A stretch of DNA of 64,000 nucleotides from Rhizobium rhizoryzae (GCF_011046895.1 NZ_CP049250.1:372001-436000); one strand, 5' to 3'; counted from the first letter of the stretch, positions 29,987 to 41,197 are shown. Notes: a model not told the origin generated them from the sequence alone. Translations and numbers: made by a program.

Positions 29987-30138
29987 GGCATGATCCTCTA
30001 ACTGATACGCTCGGCTCGAATGTCTTTGCGTTCTGGTTGTCACTACGTTCCATCGAACGCAGGAGATCAGTGTGGAAGACGACACTTAACAACTGCTGAA
30101 GACCCGCGGTTGCCACGGTGCTGCCTGTGCCCACATAG

Positions 30139-30171
30139 TAAAGAACCTCCCAACTGACTGCCGGGAGGTTC
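30139..30171 (-). terminator. Terminator of the second chemoreceptor gene
   Basis: On the minus strand GAACCTCCC and GGGAGGTTC form a nine-base stem (30143-30151 / 30163-30171) with an eleven-base loop, followed by TTTACT. It lies 32 bases after the stop at 30203. Confidence 0.8.
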
Positions 30172-30202
30172 CTGTCCTGCTGATCTTCGGTACAAGACAG
30201 CG

Positions 30203-32740
30203 CTATGCCGCGCGATGCCGCTGATGGGCATGGTGGGTGCCCGCATGGGTGGCCACCTTGAACTGCTGCAGCAGTTCGACCAGTTGATCGGCCTCGTCAG
30301 CCAGTTGACGGCTTGCAGCACTGGTTTCCTCGACCATCGCGGCATTCTGCTGTGTCAACTGGTCCATCTGGTTCACGGCACCGTTGACCTCCTGCAGCGC
30401 AGAGGATTGATCGCGCGAAACATGGGCAATGCTTTCCACCTGCTGCGCGATGCGTGTGACCTGGTCACCGATCGTTTCGAGAGCCTGTCCGGTCTGCTGA
30501 ACGAGATCGGAGCCTTTGTCGACCTCTATGGTCGAGGCGGTGATCAGTTCCTTGATCTCCTTTGCAGCGCCCGCAGAGCGTTGTGCCAGTTCGCGCACTT
30601 CCTGCGCGACGACAGCAAAGCCCTTGCCAGCCTCGCCTGCACGCGCAGCCTCCACGCCAGCATTCAGCGCCAGGAGATTGGTCTGGAATGCGATGGCATC
30701 GATAACCTCGGTGATCTGACCGATCTTCTGCGATGCTCCTTCAATCCGCTGCATCGCTGATACGGCGTTGCGAACAATGATCAGCGATCCATCCGTATTG
30801 CGACGCGTGTCATCCACGATGGCATGGGCCTCGCGCGCTCGCTCGGCTGCCGAACGAACATTCGAGGTTACCTCGCTGACGGCTGCCGCAGTCTGCTCCA
30901 AGGACGCCGCCTGGGTTTCGGTTCTGCGGGACAGATCATCGGTTGATTGCGACATCTGTCGAACATTGCTCTGTATGGCGCCCACATTCTCCTGAATGAG
31001 ACCGATCGTATGCTGCAGCCTGGTCAGCGACGCATTGAAGTCGACGCGAAGCTGTTCCAGGCGACCGACGAAAGGCGTGTCGATCGTCGAGGAGACATCA
31101 CCAGCGGCCAACCTCTCAAGGCCCTGTGCAAGCGCACCGACGGCAAACTGGATCTGTCGATCGGCTTCCTGCTTCTCCAGCTCGTTACGGCGACGCTCTT
31201 CATCTGCAGCCGCACGCTCCTGTTCACTGGCCGTTTCGATGCGCACCTTTTCCTGGGCATTTTCCTTGAAGATACCAAGAGCACGCGCCATGTCGCCGAT
31301 CTCGTCACGGCGCTGTTCGCCATCGATGGACGTATCAAGGTCGCCGGAGGCAAGACGACGCATAGCGGCAGAAATGGCGAGGATCGGTCCCTTGAAGGTG
31401 AAGACAAGGCCGATACCGGCGAAGATTGCAACGAGAATACCCAGCATCATGGCGGTGACCGAGATCTGGTTGGCCTTGTCGCGCTCGACACCGGCGGCAT
31501 CGCGCTGGGCAGCGGCAAAGCGGGTCAATGTTGCCCAGATACGATCGATATCTGCAGCAGCAGCCTTGAATTCAGCAGCACGCTTGGTGGAAAGCTCCAA
31601 CAGCGCGGCAGCATCCTTGTCCATTTTCGCGGAAATGGGGAGCATTGCAGCAGCCCGCTGGCGAACCTGTTCTGAGGAATTCTTGTCCGTCTCGAGAACA
31701 CCGACCGGGATTTCCAGCATCATCAAGGCATCCTGCAGTTCCCGCAGTCCTGCCGCCGTCGGCTTGGCACCATAATGCGCCGATTTCAGCTCGATTGCGC
31801 GAATGGCATCAAAGATCTGCCGCGTCGTGGCCAGGAACTGGGTTGCACGGGCAATCGGCTCGTCGAGCTGGCCAAACACCTCCATAGCCTGACGGGCCTT
31901 CAGTGTAGAGATACCCTGCAGGCGGATGGAGAACGGGCGCATCAGATTGACGATACGGTCGATGTTGTCCACCGTCGTTTCACTGGCGGTCGGAATGGCC
32001 ATCAGATCCCGGATCTGCTTCAGATTGTCCGTCAGCTGTCCGGCCAGCGCCTGTTGCTCCGCAGGAAGAGATTCACCGATGGCTGCCACGGCCTGGGCGA
32101 AATCACCGACCTGCTCCTTCAGGACATCCATTTTCTCCTGTGGCGCGGTCTTGCCGTTGAAATCAGCCACCAGCTTGGCGATCACGTTGGCGCCGCGAGT
32201 GAGCTTTTCCGCATCACGCAGGAGAGATTTTGCCTTGGTTTCATCGGCGGCGAGGTTTTCGCGCGCGCTCGTGGCATAATTGAGCAGGTCCGTCTGGCTG
32301 CGCACCAAGGTCGCAAGACCATCGTCCAGGTTTTGGCGGACCGTCTTTTCCTGCTGATACTGCGTCCAGAGCTGATCGACACGCGAACCGATCGCCTCCG
32401 TTCCCTTCACGGCACTTTCGATTTCGGTGAGGCTCTCATCTGAATTGGCACCAGAACGAACCGATTGAAGCAGGCTGGACTGCGTCTCAATCTGCTTCTT
32501 CAGATTGGACCTCGCCTCTTCCGTCGTATTCTGGAGGAAGGAACCCATGCCGGAATAGACATCCTTGAAACCGCTCAGCGATTGAAGCACCGAATTTGAC
32601 ATGTCCATCCGCGACTGCAGAAGGCTCGACGCATAAAGGCCGGAAAGGCCGACTGCGGAGATGCTGACGACAAAAGGCACAATAAATGCGATGACTTTCG
32701 TCTGAATTTTGAAACGTGCGAGCATGCGATCGATCATCAT
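30203..32740 (-). CDS. Methyl-accepting chemotaxis protein with a long helical sensor domain
   Basis: The 845-residue receptor has membrane helices at about 17-38 and 435-460. Between them lies an all-helical periplasmic domain of nearly 400 residues, rich in heptad-like patterns. It resembles helical bimodular (HBM) or tandem four-helix domains but is longer than the usual 250 residues. HAMP ([21 protein letters not shown]) and a signalling domain with the tip [20 protein letters not shown] follow. The tail is His-rich ([14 protein letters not shown]) and is no CheR pentapeptide. AAGGGG precedes the two starting ATGs. The signalling domain is closely similar to that of the receptor at 27878, suggesting an old duplication with sensor-domain replacement. 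Confidence 0.92.
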   Translation of the reverse strand: MMIDRMLARFKIQTKVIAFIVPFVVSISAVGLSGLYASSLLQSRMDMSNSVLQSLSGFKDVYSGMGSFLQNTTEEARSNLKKQIETQSSLLQSVRSGANSDESLTEIESAVKGTEAIGSRVDQLWTQYQQEKTVRQNLDDGLATLVRSQTDLLNYATSARENLAADETKAKSLLRDAEKLTRGANVIAKLVADFNGKTAPQEKMDVLKEQVGDFAQAVAAIGESLPAEQQALAGQLTDNLKQIRDLMAIPTASETTVDNIDRIVNLMRPFSIRLQGISTLKARQAMEVFGQLDEPIARATQFLATTRQIFDAIRAIELKSAHYGAKPTAAGLRELQDALMMLEIPVGVLETDKNSSEQVRQRAAAMLPISAKMDKDAAALLELSTKRAAEFKAAAADIDRIWATLTRFAAAQRDAAGVERDKANQISVTAMMLGILVAIFAGIGLVFTFKGPILAISAAMRRLASGDLDTSIDGEQRRDEIGDMARALGIFKENAQEKVRIETASEQERAAADEERRRNELEKQEADRQIQFAVGALAQGLERLAAGDVSSTIDTPFVGRLEQLRVDFNASLTRLQHTIGLIQENVGAIQSNVRQMSQSTDDLSRRTETQAASLEQTAAAVSEVTSNVRSAAERAREAHAIVDDTRRNTDGSLIIVRNAVSAMQRIEGASQKIGQITEVIDAIAFQTNLLALNAGVEAARAGEAGKGFAVVAQEVRELAQRSAGAAKEIKELITASTIEVDKGSDLVQQTGQALETIGDQVTRIAQQVESIAHVSRDQSSALQEVNGAVNQMDQLTQQNAAMVEETSAASRQLADEADQLVELLQQFKVATHAGTHHAHQRHRAA

Positions 32741-32934
32741 GCTTTTCCCCTTGGAATTATTATCGCTGATCCAGCGCTTCCAGCCTCATGCGGACTGTTC
32801 TCCCAAGTTCTCGCACCCAGCAATGAACGAAAAATAAACAAAGCAAGAATCGGATTTAAATTTTAATCCTATCAATTAGTTGCATTCTAATTGACCGGCA
32901 TTTCACCAACCTGCGACTTCAAAAAAATGCTTAT

Positions 32935-34137
32935 TCACGCGGTTGGTGTGATGTTCCTCAGCGTCTCGGCGCATACGTATCCAGATGACCAGGCCCACTG
33001 AAAATTGTAGCCACCCAACCAGCCGGTCACATCGACGGCCTCGCCGATGAAATAGAGACCCGGCACTTTCTTCGACTGCATGGAACGTTGGTCAAGTTCG
33101 TTCGTATCCACTCCACCCAGCGTCACCTCGGCAGTCCGATATCCCTCCGAGCCTGCCGGACAGATCTGCCAATTCTGGAGACTGTCGCAAACCGCCTGAA
33201 GCTTGCGGTCGCTCTGGTCGGCCATGGTCCCCGAGAATCCGTTCTCGTCGGACAGATACTGGGCAAGACGCTTTGGCAGAATATCGCCAAGCACGGTCTG
33301 GATCGCCTGCTTGCCGTTGGCCTGCCTGGCATCCTTCAATCGCTGCAGGATGTTCAAGTCCGGACGAAGATGAAGACCGATCGTTTCACCCTCGCGCCAG
33401 TAGGAAGAAATCTGCAAGATCGCGGGTCCACTCAGGCCACGATGGGTAAACAAAAGTGCCTCTTTGAAATCAGTCTTCCCGCAGGATGCCCGTGCATCGA
33501 CCGCAACGCCAGACAGCGATGAGAGCTTCTCAAGCTGCATTGGGTCGAGCGTCAATGGCACCAGGGCCGGCCGGGTCTCCGTCACGGCAATGCCAAACTG
33601 CTCAGCAAGCTTGTAGGCGAAGCCGGTCGCGCCCATCTTGGGAATGGACTTGCCGCCTGTGGCAACGACCAAGGCCCTGGCCTCAACATCCGTATGCTCA
33701 AGGCGAACCCGAAAACCGTCGATCGTCTTGTCGACCGCAGAGATCGTCTGCTGCAACTGCAGCTCGACCTGTCCTTTGCGCATTTCTTCGAGCAACATCC
33801 GCACGATTTCCTTGGCGCTGTCATCGCAGAACAATTGGCCGAGCGTCTTTTCGTGCCAAGGGATACGATAGGAATCGACCAGGGCAACGAAATCCTTAGC
33901 GGAGTAGCGCGCGAGTGCGGATTTGGCGAAATGCCGGTTGCCCGAAATGTAGTTGGCAGGGCTTGCATGAAGATTGGTGAAGTTGCAGCGACCGCCACCG
34001 GAGATACGGATCTTTTCGCCCGGTGAGCGTGCATGATCCAGCACCAGAACCGAGCAGCCTTTTTGACCTGCCTGCGCCGCACACATCATGCCCGCAGCGC
34101 CCGCACCCAGCACAATCACATCATACATCGGCTTCAT
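32935..34137 (-). CDS. BaiN/RdsA (HI0933)-family FAD-dependent oxidoreductase
   Basis: The 400-residue flavoprotein begins with a Rossmann fold for FAD (DVIVLGAGAAGMMCA). It contains the family signature KIRISGGGRCNFTN near residue 50 and a second conserved end block (GLYFIGEAVDVTGWLGGYNFQWAWSSG, about 360-390, here split by its two halves). The substrate of this family is not generally known; some members act as reductases in bile acid metabolism. The start could be 34137 or 34158 (MTKGLRAMKPMYD). The frame is open far upstream to 34479, but that part overlaps the divergent puuA gene and is not real. It is transcribed toward the chemoreceptor gene. Confidence 0.88.
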   Translation of the reverse strand: MKPMYDVIVLGAGAAGMMCAAQAGQKGCSVLVLDHARSPGEKIRISGGGRCNFTNLHASPANYISGNRHFAKSALARYSAKDFVALVDSYRIPWHEKTLGQLFCDDSAKEIVRMLLEEMRKGQVELQLQQTISAVDKTIDGFRVRLEHTDVEARALVVATGGKSIPKMGATGFAYKLAEQFGIAVTETRPALVPLTLDPMQLEKLSSLSGVAVDARASCGKTDFKEALLFTHRGLSGPAILQISSYWREGETIGLHLRPDLNILQRLKDARQANGKQAIQTVLGDILPKRLAQYLSDENGFSGTMADQSDRKLQAVCDSLQNWQICPAGSEGYRTAEVTLGGVDTNELDQRSMQSKKVPGLYFIGEAVDVTGWLGGYNFQWAWSSGYVCAETLRNITPTA

Positions 34138-34267
34138 CGCCCGCAGTCCCTTGGTCATTTCCGGCTTCTGTGTTTGTCGGAATGCCGATAAAGTCAATGC
34201 GGCCCCCTCGCCAATCATGCGGTTGCGACTATGATGCGATGCTATCGTCAACAACGACCGGTGAATC

Positions 34268-35707
34268 ATGCCGCCCAGAAAGAAGCCGTCTGCACCTGCT
34301 TCGAAAAGCGTTCTCAAATCTGCCGCCACGCAGCCACCCTTGACCTCGCTGCGCGGTGTTTCAAGCTGGCGCGAGGCTGCGGCCTGGCTGAAGGCTCGTG
34401 GTATCGAGGATGTGGAATGCATCACGCCGGATCTTGCAGGCGTGCCACGCGGCAAGATGATGCCGACATCGAAGTTCACCTCGAATACCTCGCTCGCGCT
34501 TCCGTCTGCGCTTTATCGGCATACGATTTCCGGCGAATACCCGGACGAGACGGAAAACTTTCGATACGAACCGCGCGACAGCGACCTGAAGCTGGTGCCC
34601 GATCTTTCCACGCTTTCCGTCGTTCCATGGGAAACGGACCCGACTGCGCAGGTGATTTGCGATGTCGTCGGAACGACGGGCGAACAGGTGCCCTACACGC
34701 CGCGCAATGTGCTGAAGAATGTTTTGCGCCTTTACGAGGAAAAAGGCTGGAAGGCCGTCGTTGCGCCAGAGATCGAATTCTATCTCGTGGCAATCAACGA
34801 AGATCCGGACTACCCGCTGCATCCACCGAAAGGCAGATCCGGCCGTTCGATCGTTGGCGGTCAGGGCTACTCGATTGCCGGGATCAACGAATTCGACGAG
34901 TTGATCGACGATATCTACCATTTCTCCGAAAAGCAGGGACTGGAGATCGACACGCTGATCCACGAAGAGGGACCGGCACAGCTGGAGATCAACCTGCGGC
35001 ACGGCGATCCCATCCAGCTGGCGGACCAGGTGTTCCTGTTCAAGCGCACGATCCGTGAAGCGGCCCTGAAGCACGGCATTTATGCGACCTTCATGGCCAA
35101 GCCCATGCAGGGCCAGCCCGGCTCTGCCATGCACATCCACCAGTCGGTCGTGGACACCAAAACCGGCAGGAACATCTTTTCCAACGAGGATGGCTCCCCT
35201 TCCCGCGCCTTCTTCCATTTCATCGGCGGCATGCAGAAATATGTGCCGAGTTCGCTGGTGATGTTTGCGCCCTACGTGAACTCCTACCGGCGACTGACGC
35301 CGGACATGGCATGCCCTGTCAACAATGCCTGGGGCTATGACAACCGCACGACGGCATTTCGCGTTCCGATTTCGGAACCGGCTGCGCGGCGGGTGGAAAA
35401 CCGTCTGCCAAGTTCGGATGCAAACCCCTATCTGGCGCTTGCCGCCTCGCTGGCCTGCGGCTGGCTCGGCATCATGAAAGGCATCGAGCCGACAGAGCCG
35501 ACCTATGATTCCGCAAACGAGGGATCGATCGAGCTGCCGCGCGGCCTGCTGGAGGCAGTGGCTCTTCTCGAGGATGAGCCAGCGCTGGAAGAGGTGTTCG
35601 GCAAGGAGTTCATCGGCCTCTATGCGGGCGTGAAGCGTGGCGAGTTCGAAACCTTCATGCAGGTGATCAGCCCATGGGAGCGCGAATTCCTGCTCCTGAA
35701 CGTTTGA
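34268..35707 (+). CDS. puuA: Gamma-glutamylputrescine synthetase (glutamine synthetase family)
   Basis: The 479-residue protein is a type I-like glutamine synthetase homologue of the PuuA group, joining glutamate to putrescine with ATP. It has the N-terminal beta-grasp part (ECITPDLAGVPRGKMMP), the metal-binding APEIEFYL and EEGPAQLEINLRHGDP, the ATP-binding GSAMHIHQSV, and the NRLPSSDANPYLALAA block. It lacks the Tyr-adenylylation loop of true GlnA. PuuB follows 13 bases later, so the pair forms the first two steps of the gamma-glutamylated putrescine route. The N-terminus is Lys/Pro-rich. The transporter for the substrate is encoded at 20310-24401. Confidence 0.9.
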   Translation: MPPRKKPSAPASKSVLKSAATQPPLTSLRGVSSWREAAAWLKARGIEDVECITPDLAGVPRGKMMPTSKFTSNTSLALPSALYRHTISGEYPDETENFRYEPRDSDLKLVPDLSTLSVVPWETDPTAQVICDVVGTTGEQVPYTPRNVLKNVLRLYEEKGWKAVVAPEIEFYLVAINEDPDYPLHPPKGRSGRSIVGGQGYSIAGINEFDELIDDIYHFSEKQGLEIDTLIHEEGPAQLEINLRHGDPIQLADQVFLFKRTIREAALKHGIYATFMAKPMQGQPGSAMHIHQSVVDTKTGRNIFSNEDGSPSRAFFHFIGGMQKYVPSSLVMFAPYVNSYRRLTPDMACPVNNAWGYDNRTTAFRVPISEPAARRVENRLPSSDANPYLALAASLACGWLGIMKGIEPTEPTYDSANEGSIELPRGLLEAVALLEDEPALEEVFGKEFIGLYAGVKRGEFETFMQVISPWEREFLLLNV

Positions 35708-35720
35708 TGCGGGACAGCAC

Positions 35721-37007
35721 ATGAACTGGCAAAGCCCGATCGCACCCGGCATCTCCTGGTATCAGGACAGCCTTGGAGAACGGCCGGACTATCCGGCCCT
35801 CGCTGGCTCCACCACAGTGGATGTCGCCATCATCGGCGGCGGCTACACCGGTCTGCAAGCGGCCTACAATCTGGCCAAGCGCGGGGTTTCGGTCGTGCTG
35901 ATCGAGGCTTCACGTTTCGGAGACGGAGCCTCTGGCCGCAACGGCGGCCAGCTTGGAACCGGTCAGCGCGCCTGGCCGGACGAGCAGGAGGAGGAACTGG
36001 GCTATGAGCGGGCCAAACTTCTGTTTGATCTTGCCGAGAATGCCAAACGGCATCTGCTGGAGTTTGCCGAGATCCATGGCATCGATATAGATTACATGCC
36101 CGGCCAGATGAACGTGTCGCATAAACAGGCCTATGAGCGGGATTACAGACAATCGGCGGAAGTTCTGGCGACACGCTACAACTATCCGCATGTGCGCTTC
36201 ATGGACAGGGCGGAAACCTCGCAACGCCTTGGTTCCAACCTATATCACCATGGCATTCGCGACATGGGAACGGGGCACATTCATCCCCTCAAGCTGCTTG
36301 TGGGACTGGCGCGCGTTGCCGCAGCGGCAGGTGCCAAAATCCATGAGATGACACCGGCGAAAGCCGTTCGCCCCGCGAGTGGAAAGACGACGATCGATAC
36401 CCCGCGCGGCACCATCACCGCAGAACGGGTGCTGATTGCGACCAACGCCTATATCGGCAATCTGGAACCCCAGACAGCGGCGCATGTCATGCCGATCCGC
36501 TCCTTCATCGGGGCCACCGAACCGCTCGATGCCTTCCCCAACATTCTCCCCGGATCGGAGGCGGTGGCCGATTCGCGTTTCGTGGTGCGTTATTTCCGCA
36601 AGAGCCGGGACAACAGGCTGCTGTTTGGCGGACGCGAGGCCTACACTGCAGACAGTCCGCGTGACATTTCGAAGCACATTCGCAGGCAGATCGCGGAAAT
36701 CTATCCGGAACTGAAGGACATCCGCATCACGCATGGCTGGGGTGGATCTGTCGGCATCACCATGCCGCGCAAACCCTTTGTGCGAGAGGTCATGCCCGGC
36801 GTTACCTCGATCGGCGGATTTTCCGGTCACGGCGTGATGTTGTCCAATTATTCCGGCAAGATGTATGCCGATGCCATTGCCGGAAACAGCAACGAACTGG
36901 ATATACTCAAGGAATTGAAGGTCCCGCCCTTCCCTGGCGGTTCGCGCCTGCGAAGTCCGCTGTTGTTTCTGGCGCTGACATGGTACGCGCTACGCGACCG
37001 TTTCTGA
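35721..37007 (+). CDS. puuB: Gamma-glutamylputrescine oxidoreductase (FAD-dependent)
   Basis: The 428-residue DAO-family flavoenzyme has the FAD-binding start VDVAIIGGGYTGLQAAYNLA, then SGRNGGQLGTGQR (about 72-84), RYFRKSRDNRLLFGGRE, and the C-terminal IGGFSGHGVMLSNYSGKM. This is the usual PuuB/OrdL pattern. It oxidises gamma-glutamylputrescine to the aldehyde and releases hydrogen peroxide. The N-terminal MNWQSPIAPGISWYQDS is typical of the family. It is in an operon with puuA; puuC and puuD genes are not in the window. Confidence 0.9.
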   Translation: MNWQSPIAPGISWYQDSLGERPDYPALAGSTTVDVAIIGGGYTGLQAAYNLAKRGVSVVLIEASRFGDGASGRNGGQLGTGQRAWPDEQEEELGYERAKLLFDLAENAKRHLLEFAEIHGIDIDYMPGQMNVSHKQAYERDYRQSAEVLATRYNYPHVRFMDRAETSQRLGSNLYHHGIRDMGTGHIHPLKLLVGLARVAAAAGAKIHEMTPAKAVRPASGKTTIDTPRGTITAERVLIATNAYIGNLEPQTAAHVMPIRSFIGATEPLDAFPNILPGSEAVADSRFVVRYFRKSRDNRLLFGGREAYTADSPRDISKHIRRQIAEIYPELKDIRITHGWGGSVGITMPRKPFVREVMPGVTSIGGFSGHGVMLSNYSGKMYADAIAGNSNELDILKELKVPPFPGGSRLRSPLLFLALTWYALRDRF

Positions 37008-37097
37008 TGTGAAAAGCAGATCCCGACGAAAGGGGCTGGCTTTTTTAAATCGATTAGATTATTGAGTACGCAACCCCGAACTTCGAAAGAGTTAGGC

Positions 37098-38570
37098 ATG
37101 AGCAGCCAGATCATTCCCGTGGAACCCTTTGACTATGTCGTCTTTGGCGGCACCGGAGACCTTGCCGAGCGCAAGCTGCTTCCAGCGCTCTACCACCGCC
37201 AGATCGAGGGTCAGTTCACGGAACCCACCCGCATCATCGGCGCCTCGCGCAGTGCCCTGAGCGATGACGAATTCCGCAAGTTTGCAGATACGGCCCTCAA
37301 GGAACATCTGAAGCCCGGCGAATACGATGACGCGCAGGTGAAAACCTTCCTCGATCGACTGTTCTACGTGTCTGTCGATGCGAAGTCCGATGGCGGCTGG
37401 GACAAGCTGAAAAAGCTTCTGGACGATGGCAAGGATCGCGTTCGCGCCTTCTATCTTGCCGTATCTCCTGCCATTTTCGGTGCCATTTCGGAAAAGATCC
37501 GTGATCACAAGCTGATCACCAAATCGACCCGTATCGTCGTGGAAAAGCCGATTGGTCGCGATCTCGCTTCGGCGCTGGAGCTCAACGACACGATCGGCAA
37601 GGTGTTCAAGGAAGAGCAGATCTTCCGTATCGACCACTATCTCGGCAAGGAAACGGTTCAGAACCTGATGGCGCTGCGCTTTGCAAACGCGCTGTATGAG
37701 CCGCTCTGGAATGCGCAATACATCGATCACGTGCAGATCAGCGTGGCGGAATCGGTCGGCCTTGAAGGGCGCGCAGGCTATTACGATACGGCTGGCGCAC
37801 TGCGCGACATGGTGCAGAACCATATCCTGCAGCTTCTCTGCCTTGTAGCAATGGAAGTGCCGTCCTCGCTGGATTCCGAAGCGGTTCGCGACGAAAAGCT
37901 CAAGGTTCTGCGTGCGCTGAAGCCGATCAACGACAGCAATGTCGAGCAGATGACGGTGCGCGGACAGTACCGCGCCGGCGCCTCTGCAGGCGGTCCGGTC
38001 AAGGGCTATCTCGAAGAGCTCGAAGGCGGCGTTTCCAACACGGAAACCTTCGTCGCGATCAAGGCCGAAATCAACAACTGGCGTTGGGCGGGCGTGCCGT
38101 TCTACATCCGGACCGGCAAGCGTCTGACCGGCCGCATGTCCGAGATCGTGATCACCTTCAAGCAGATCCCCCACAACATCTTTGAAAACGCTGCTGGCCG
38201 CATCACCGCAAACCAGCTCATCATCCGGCTGCAGCCAGATGAAGGGGTCAAGCAGTCGCTGATGATCAAGGATCCGGGCCCGGGTGGAATGCGTCTGCGC
38301 AACGTATCGCTCGACATGAGTTTTGCGGAAGCGTTCAACGTTCGCAATCCGGATGCCTATGAGCGGCTCCTGATGGATGTGATCCGTTCGAACCAGACGC
38401 TGTTCATGCGCCGCGACGAAGTGGAAGCTGCATGGCGCTGGGTGGATCCGATCCTCAAAGGTTGGGAAACAACCGGCCAGCTGGCGCAGGGTTACACCGC
38501 CGGAACATGGGGACCCAGCCAATCCATCGCTCTGATCGAGCGTGACGGCAGAACCTGGCACGAGGGATAA
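37098..38570 (+). CDS. zwf: Glucose-6-phosphate 1-dehydrogenase
   Basis: The 490-residue enzyme oxidises glucose 6-phosphate to 6-phosphogluconolactone. The NADP-binding motif is FGGTGDLAERKLLPAL near the N-terminus, and the active-site signature RIDHYLGKE carries the catalytic His. EKPIGRDLASA, PFYIRTGKRL and the end block (TAGTWGPSQS) are typical. The ATG at 37098 is chosen over an upstream extension to 37062 that runs through the non-coding gap. pgl follows after four bases and edd after another 103, giving an Entner-Doudoroff unit close to the agl operon. Confidence 0.96.
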   Translation: MSSQIIPVEPFDYVVFGGTGDLAERKLLPALYHRQIEGQFTEPTRIIGASRSALSDDEFRKFADTALKEHLKPGEYDDAQVKTFLDRLFYVSVDAKSDGGWDKLKKLLDDGKDRVRAFYLAVSPAIFGAISEKIRDHKLITKSTRIVVEKPIGRDLASALELNDTIGKVFKEEQIFRIDHYLGKETVQNLMALRFANALYEPLWNAQYIDHVQISVAESVGLEGRAGYYDTAGALRDMVQNHILQLLCLVAMEVPSSLDSEAVRDEKLKVLRALKPINDSNVEQMTVRGQYRAGASAGGPVKGYLEELEGGVSNTETFVAIKAEINNWRWAGVPFYIRTGKRLTGRMSEIVITFKQIPHNIFENAAGRITANQLIIRLQPDEGVKQSLMIKDPGPGGMRLRNVSLDMSFAEAFNVRNPDAYERLLMDVIRSNQTLFMRRDEVEAAWRWVDPILKGWETTGQLAQGYTAGTWGPSQSIALIERDGRTWHEG

Positions 38571-38574
38571 TATC

Positions 38575-39273
38575 ATGGCGGCACGTCTTCATTCCTTCGC
38601 AGACGCAGACGCGCTGGCCAGAAATCTGGCCACGGATATCGCGAAACACCTGAGCGATGCGATTTCTGCCCGTGGCAGCGCATCCATGGCGGTGTCTGGC
38701 GGATCAACACCGAAGCGGTTGTTTGAAGACCTGTCGGCGCATGATCTCGACTGGAGCCTCGTGACGATCACCCTCGTGGACGAACGATTCGTTCCGGCAG
38801 ACAACCCGCGCTCCAACCATTTGCTGGTTGCAACACACCTGTTGAAGAACCGGGCTGCGGCTGCAAACTTCCAGCCACTCTACCAGAATGTCGCCTCCGC
38901 CCTGCAGGCGGCGGCAATTGCGACGGAGAAGACCGCCGATATCGGCAATCCGTTCGACGTCGTCATTCTCGGCATGGGAGCAGATGGACATACGGCGTCC
39001 TTCTTCCCGGGCGGCAATCATCTGGCGCGCGCAATCGATGCCGATGCGCCGCGTGGCGTGATGACGATGGAAGCGGAAGGCGCTGGCGAAGAGCGGTTGA
39101 CCTTTACCTTTCCGAGCCTTGCCGATGCGCGCTTTCTGGTTCTGCACATCGAAGGCGATGCGAAGAAAGAGGTTCTGGAAAAGGCCGAGGCCGGAACGGA
39201 CGTGTTCGAGATGCCGATCCGCGCCATGTTGAACCGCGCGCCATCGACCGTCGAGATTTACTGGGCGCCCTGA
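38575..39273 (+). CDS. pgl: 6-phosphogluconolactonase
   Basis: The 232-residue enzyme hydrolyses 6-phosphogluconolactone. It belongs to the DevB/SOL type: MAVSGGSTPKRLFEDL (about 40-55), TLVDERFVPADNPRSNH (about 70-86) and VVILGMGADGHTASFFPG (about 128-145) are its signatures. The ATG at 38575 follows GAGGGA and lies just after the zwf stop; the extension to 38542 overlaps zwf. It is the middle gene of zwf-pgl-edd. Confidence 0.95.
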   Translation: MAARLHSFADADALARNLATDIAKHLSDAISARGSASMAVSGGSTPKRLFEDLSAHDLDWSLVTITLVDERFVPADNPRSNHLLVATHLLKNRAAAANFQPLYQNVASALQAAAIATEKTADIGNPFDVVILGMGADGHTASFFPGGNHLARAIDADAPRGVMTMEAEGAGEERLTFTFPSLADARFLVLHIEGDAKKEVLEKAEAGTDVFEMPIRAMLNRAPSTVEIYWAP

Positions 39274-39376
39274 GCGAACCCGACGCTGCCTTTCAAGCAG
39301 CACGCAAACTACATAAGCACACATTGCGCCAGCATGGTCTCCCAACCGTGCTGTTGCATCTGAAGGAGGATTGAGC

Positions 39377-41197
39377 ATGGCTGCCCATTCGAGCATTGAA
39401 GCAATCACCCGCCGTATCGTCGAGCGTTCCAAGCCGCATCGCGAAGCCTATCTCGACCGGGTCCAGCGCGCCATTTCCCGCGGCGTTCATCGCTCCACGC
39501 TGTCCTGCGGCAATCTTGCCCATGGCTTCGCTGTCTGTTCCCCCTCGGAAAAGACTGCTCTTGCAGGCGATGTCGTGCCGAACCTCGGCATCATCACCGC
39601 CTATAACGATATGCTGTCTGCCCATCAGCCCTATGAGATCTTTCCGCCGATCATTCGCGAGGCAGCGCGCGACGCCGGTGGCGTAGCACAGGTTGCCGGT
39701 GCGGTTCCCGCCATGTGCGATGGCGTGACACAAGGCCAGCCAGGCATGGAGCTTTCTCTCTTCTCCCGCGATGCGATTGCCATGGCAGCGGGTATCGGCC
39801 TGTCGCACAACATGTTCGATGCAGCCGTCTATCTCGGCATCTGCGACAAGATCGTGCCGGGTCTGGTGATTGCGGCGCTGACCTTCGGGCATCTGCCAGC
39901 CGTGTTCATTCCAGCGGGACCGATGACATCCGGTCTGCCCAACGATGAAAAGTCGCGCATTCGCCAGCTCTATGCCGAAGGCAAGGTCGGTCGCGCCGAA
40001 CTGCTGGAAGCGGAATCCAAGTCCTACCATGGCCCCGGCACCTGCACCTTCTACGGAACGGCAAACTCCAACCAGATGCTGATGGAAATCATGGGCTTCC
40101 ATATGCCGGGTGCTTCGTTCGTCAATCCCGGCACGCCATTGCGCGAAGCGCTCACGCGCGAGGCCGTCAAGCGCGCCCTTTCGATTACCGGTCTTGGCAA
40201 TGAGTTCACCCCTGCAGGCGAGATGATCGACGAACGGTCCATCGTCAACGGTGTCGTTGGTCTGCATGCCACGGGTGGCTCGACGAACCACACCATGCAT
40301 CTGGTCGCCATGGCGCGTGCGGCGGGGATCGTTCTGACCTGGCAGGATATTTCCGAGCTATCCGATACCGTGCCTCTGCTTGCCCGCGTCTACCCCAATG
40401 GTCTGGCAGACGTGAACCACTTCCATGCGGCTGGTGGCATGGGCTTCCTCATCAAGCAGCTTCTGAAGACCGGCCTGTTGCATGACGATGTGCGCACTGT
40501 GTTCGGCCAAGGGCTTGAAGCCTATACGGTCGAGGCAAGGCTGGACGAGAACGGCGCTGTCGTGCGCGAGCAAAGCCCCGAGGAAAGCGGCGATGCGAAG
40601 GTTCTGACGAAAATCGAAACACCGTTCCAGCCGACGGGCGGCCTGAAGATGCTGACCGGCAACCTCGGCAAGGGCGTGATCAAGATCTCTGCGGTAAAGC
40701 CCGAGCGCCATGTGATCGAGGCACCGGCCATCGTCTTCCACGATCAGCAGGAATTGCAGGACGCCTTCAAGAAGGGCGAATTGAACAAGGACTTCATTGC
40801 CGTCGTCCGTTTCCAGGGTCCGAAGGCCAACGGCATGCCGGAACTGCACCGCCTCACCCCGCCGCTCGGCGTGTTGCAAGACCGCGGTTTCAAGGTGGCG
40901 CTGGTGACCGATGGACGCATGTCCGGCGCATCGGGCAAGGTGCCCGCTGCCATCCACGTCACGCCGGAAGCGTCCGACGGCGGCCCGATTGCCCGCATTC
41001 AGACCGGCGACCTCATTCGGCTCGATGCCGTCAACGGCACGCTGGAAGTGCTGGTGGATGCGGCAGAGTTCGCAACGCGCGCCTTGGCAACCGCCAATCT
41101 GGATGACAACGAGTTCGGCATGGGCCGCGAACTCTTCGCCCCGTTCCGCCGCCATGTCGGCCCCGCCGACCAGGGTGCCAGCGTATTTTTCGGGTGA
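39377..41197 (+). CDS. edd: Phosphogluconate dehydratase
   Basis: The 606-residue iron-sulphur dehydratase converts 6-phosphogluconate to KDPG. The IlvD/Edd signature is present: [19 protein letters not shown] with a cluster Cys, [27 protein letters not shown], and the C-terminal [29 protein letters not shown] lies directly before the ATG at 39377; an in-frame TTG at 39371 is not needed. The gene eda for the aldolase is not in the window. Confidence 0.96.
   Translation: MAAHSSIEAITRRIVERSKPHREAYLDRVQRAISRGVHRSTLSCGNLAHGFAVCSPSEKTALAGDVVPNLGIITAYNDMLSAHQPYEIFPPIIREAARDAGGVAQVAGAVPAMCDGVTQGQPGMELSLFSRDAIAMAAGIGLSHNMFDAAVYLGICDKIVPGLVIAALTFGHLPAVFIPAGPMTSGLPNDEKSRIRQLYAEGKVGRAELLEAESKSYHGPGTCTFYGTANSNQMLMEIMGFHMPGASFVNPGTPLREALTREAVKRALSITGLGNEFTPAGEMIDERSIVNGVVGLHATGGSTNHTMHLVAMARAAGIVLTWQDISELSDTVPLLARVYPNGLADVNHFHAAGGMGFLIKQLLKTGLLHDDVRTVFGQGLEAYTVEARLDENGAVVREQSPEESGDAKVLTKIETPFQPTGGLKMLTGNLGKGVIKISAVKPERHVIEAPAIVFHDQQELQDAFKKGELNKDFIAVVRFQGPKANGMPELHRLTPPLGVLQDRGFKVALVTDGRMSGASGKVPAAIHVTPEASDGGPIARIQTGDLIRLDAVNGTLEVLVDAAEFATRALATANLDDNEFGMGRELFAPFRRHVGPADQGASVFFG

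Noticed and set aside
34138..34479. N-terminal extension of the BaiN-type flavoprotein
   Set aside because: It would overlap the divergent puuA start and precede the FAD-binding motif with unrelated sequence.
34361..35752. 463-codon minus-strand frame opposite puuA
   Set aside because: It is antisense to a clear glutamine synthetase family gene.
37092..38576. 494-codon minus-strand frame opposite zwf
   Set aside because: It runs exactly antisense to zwf and has no family pattern.
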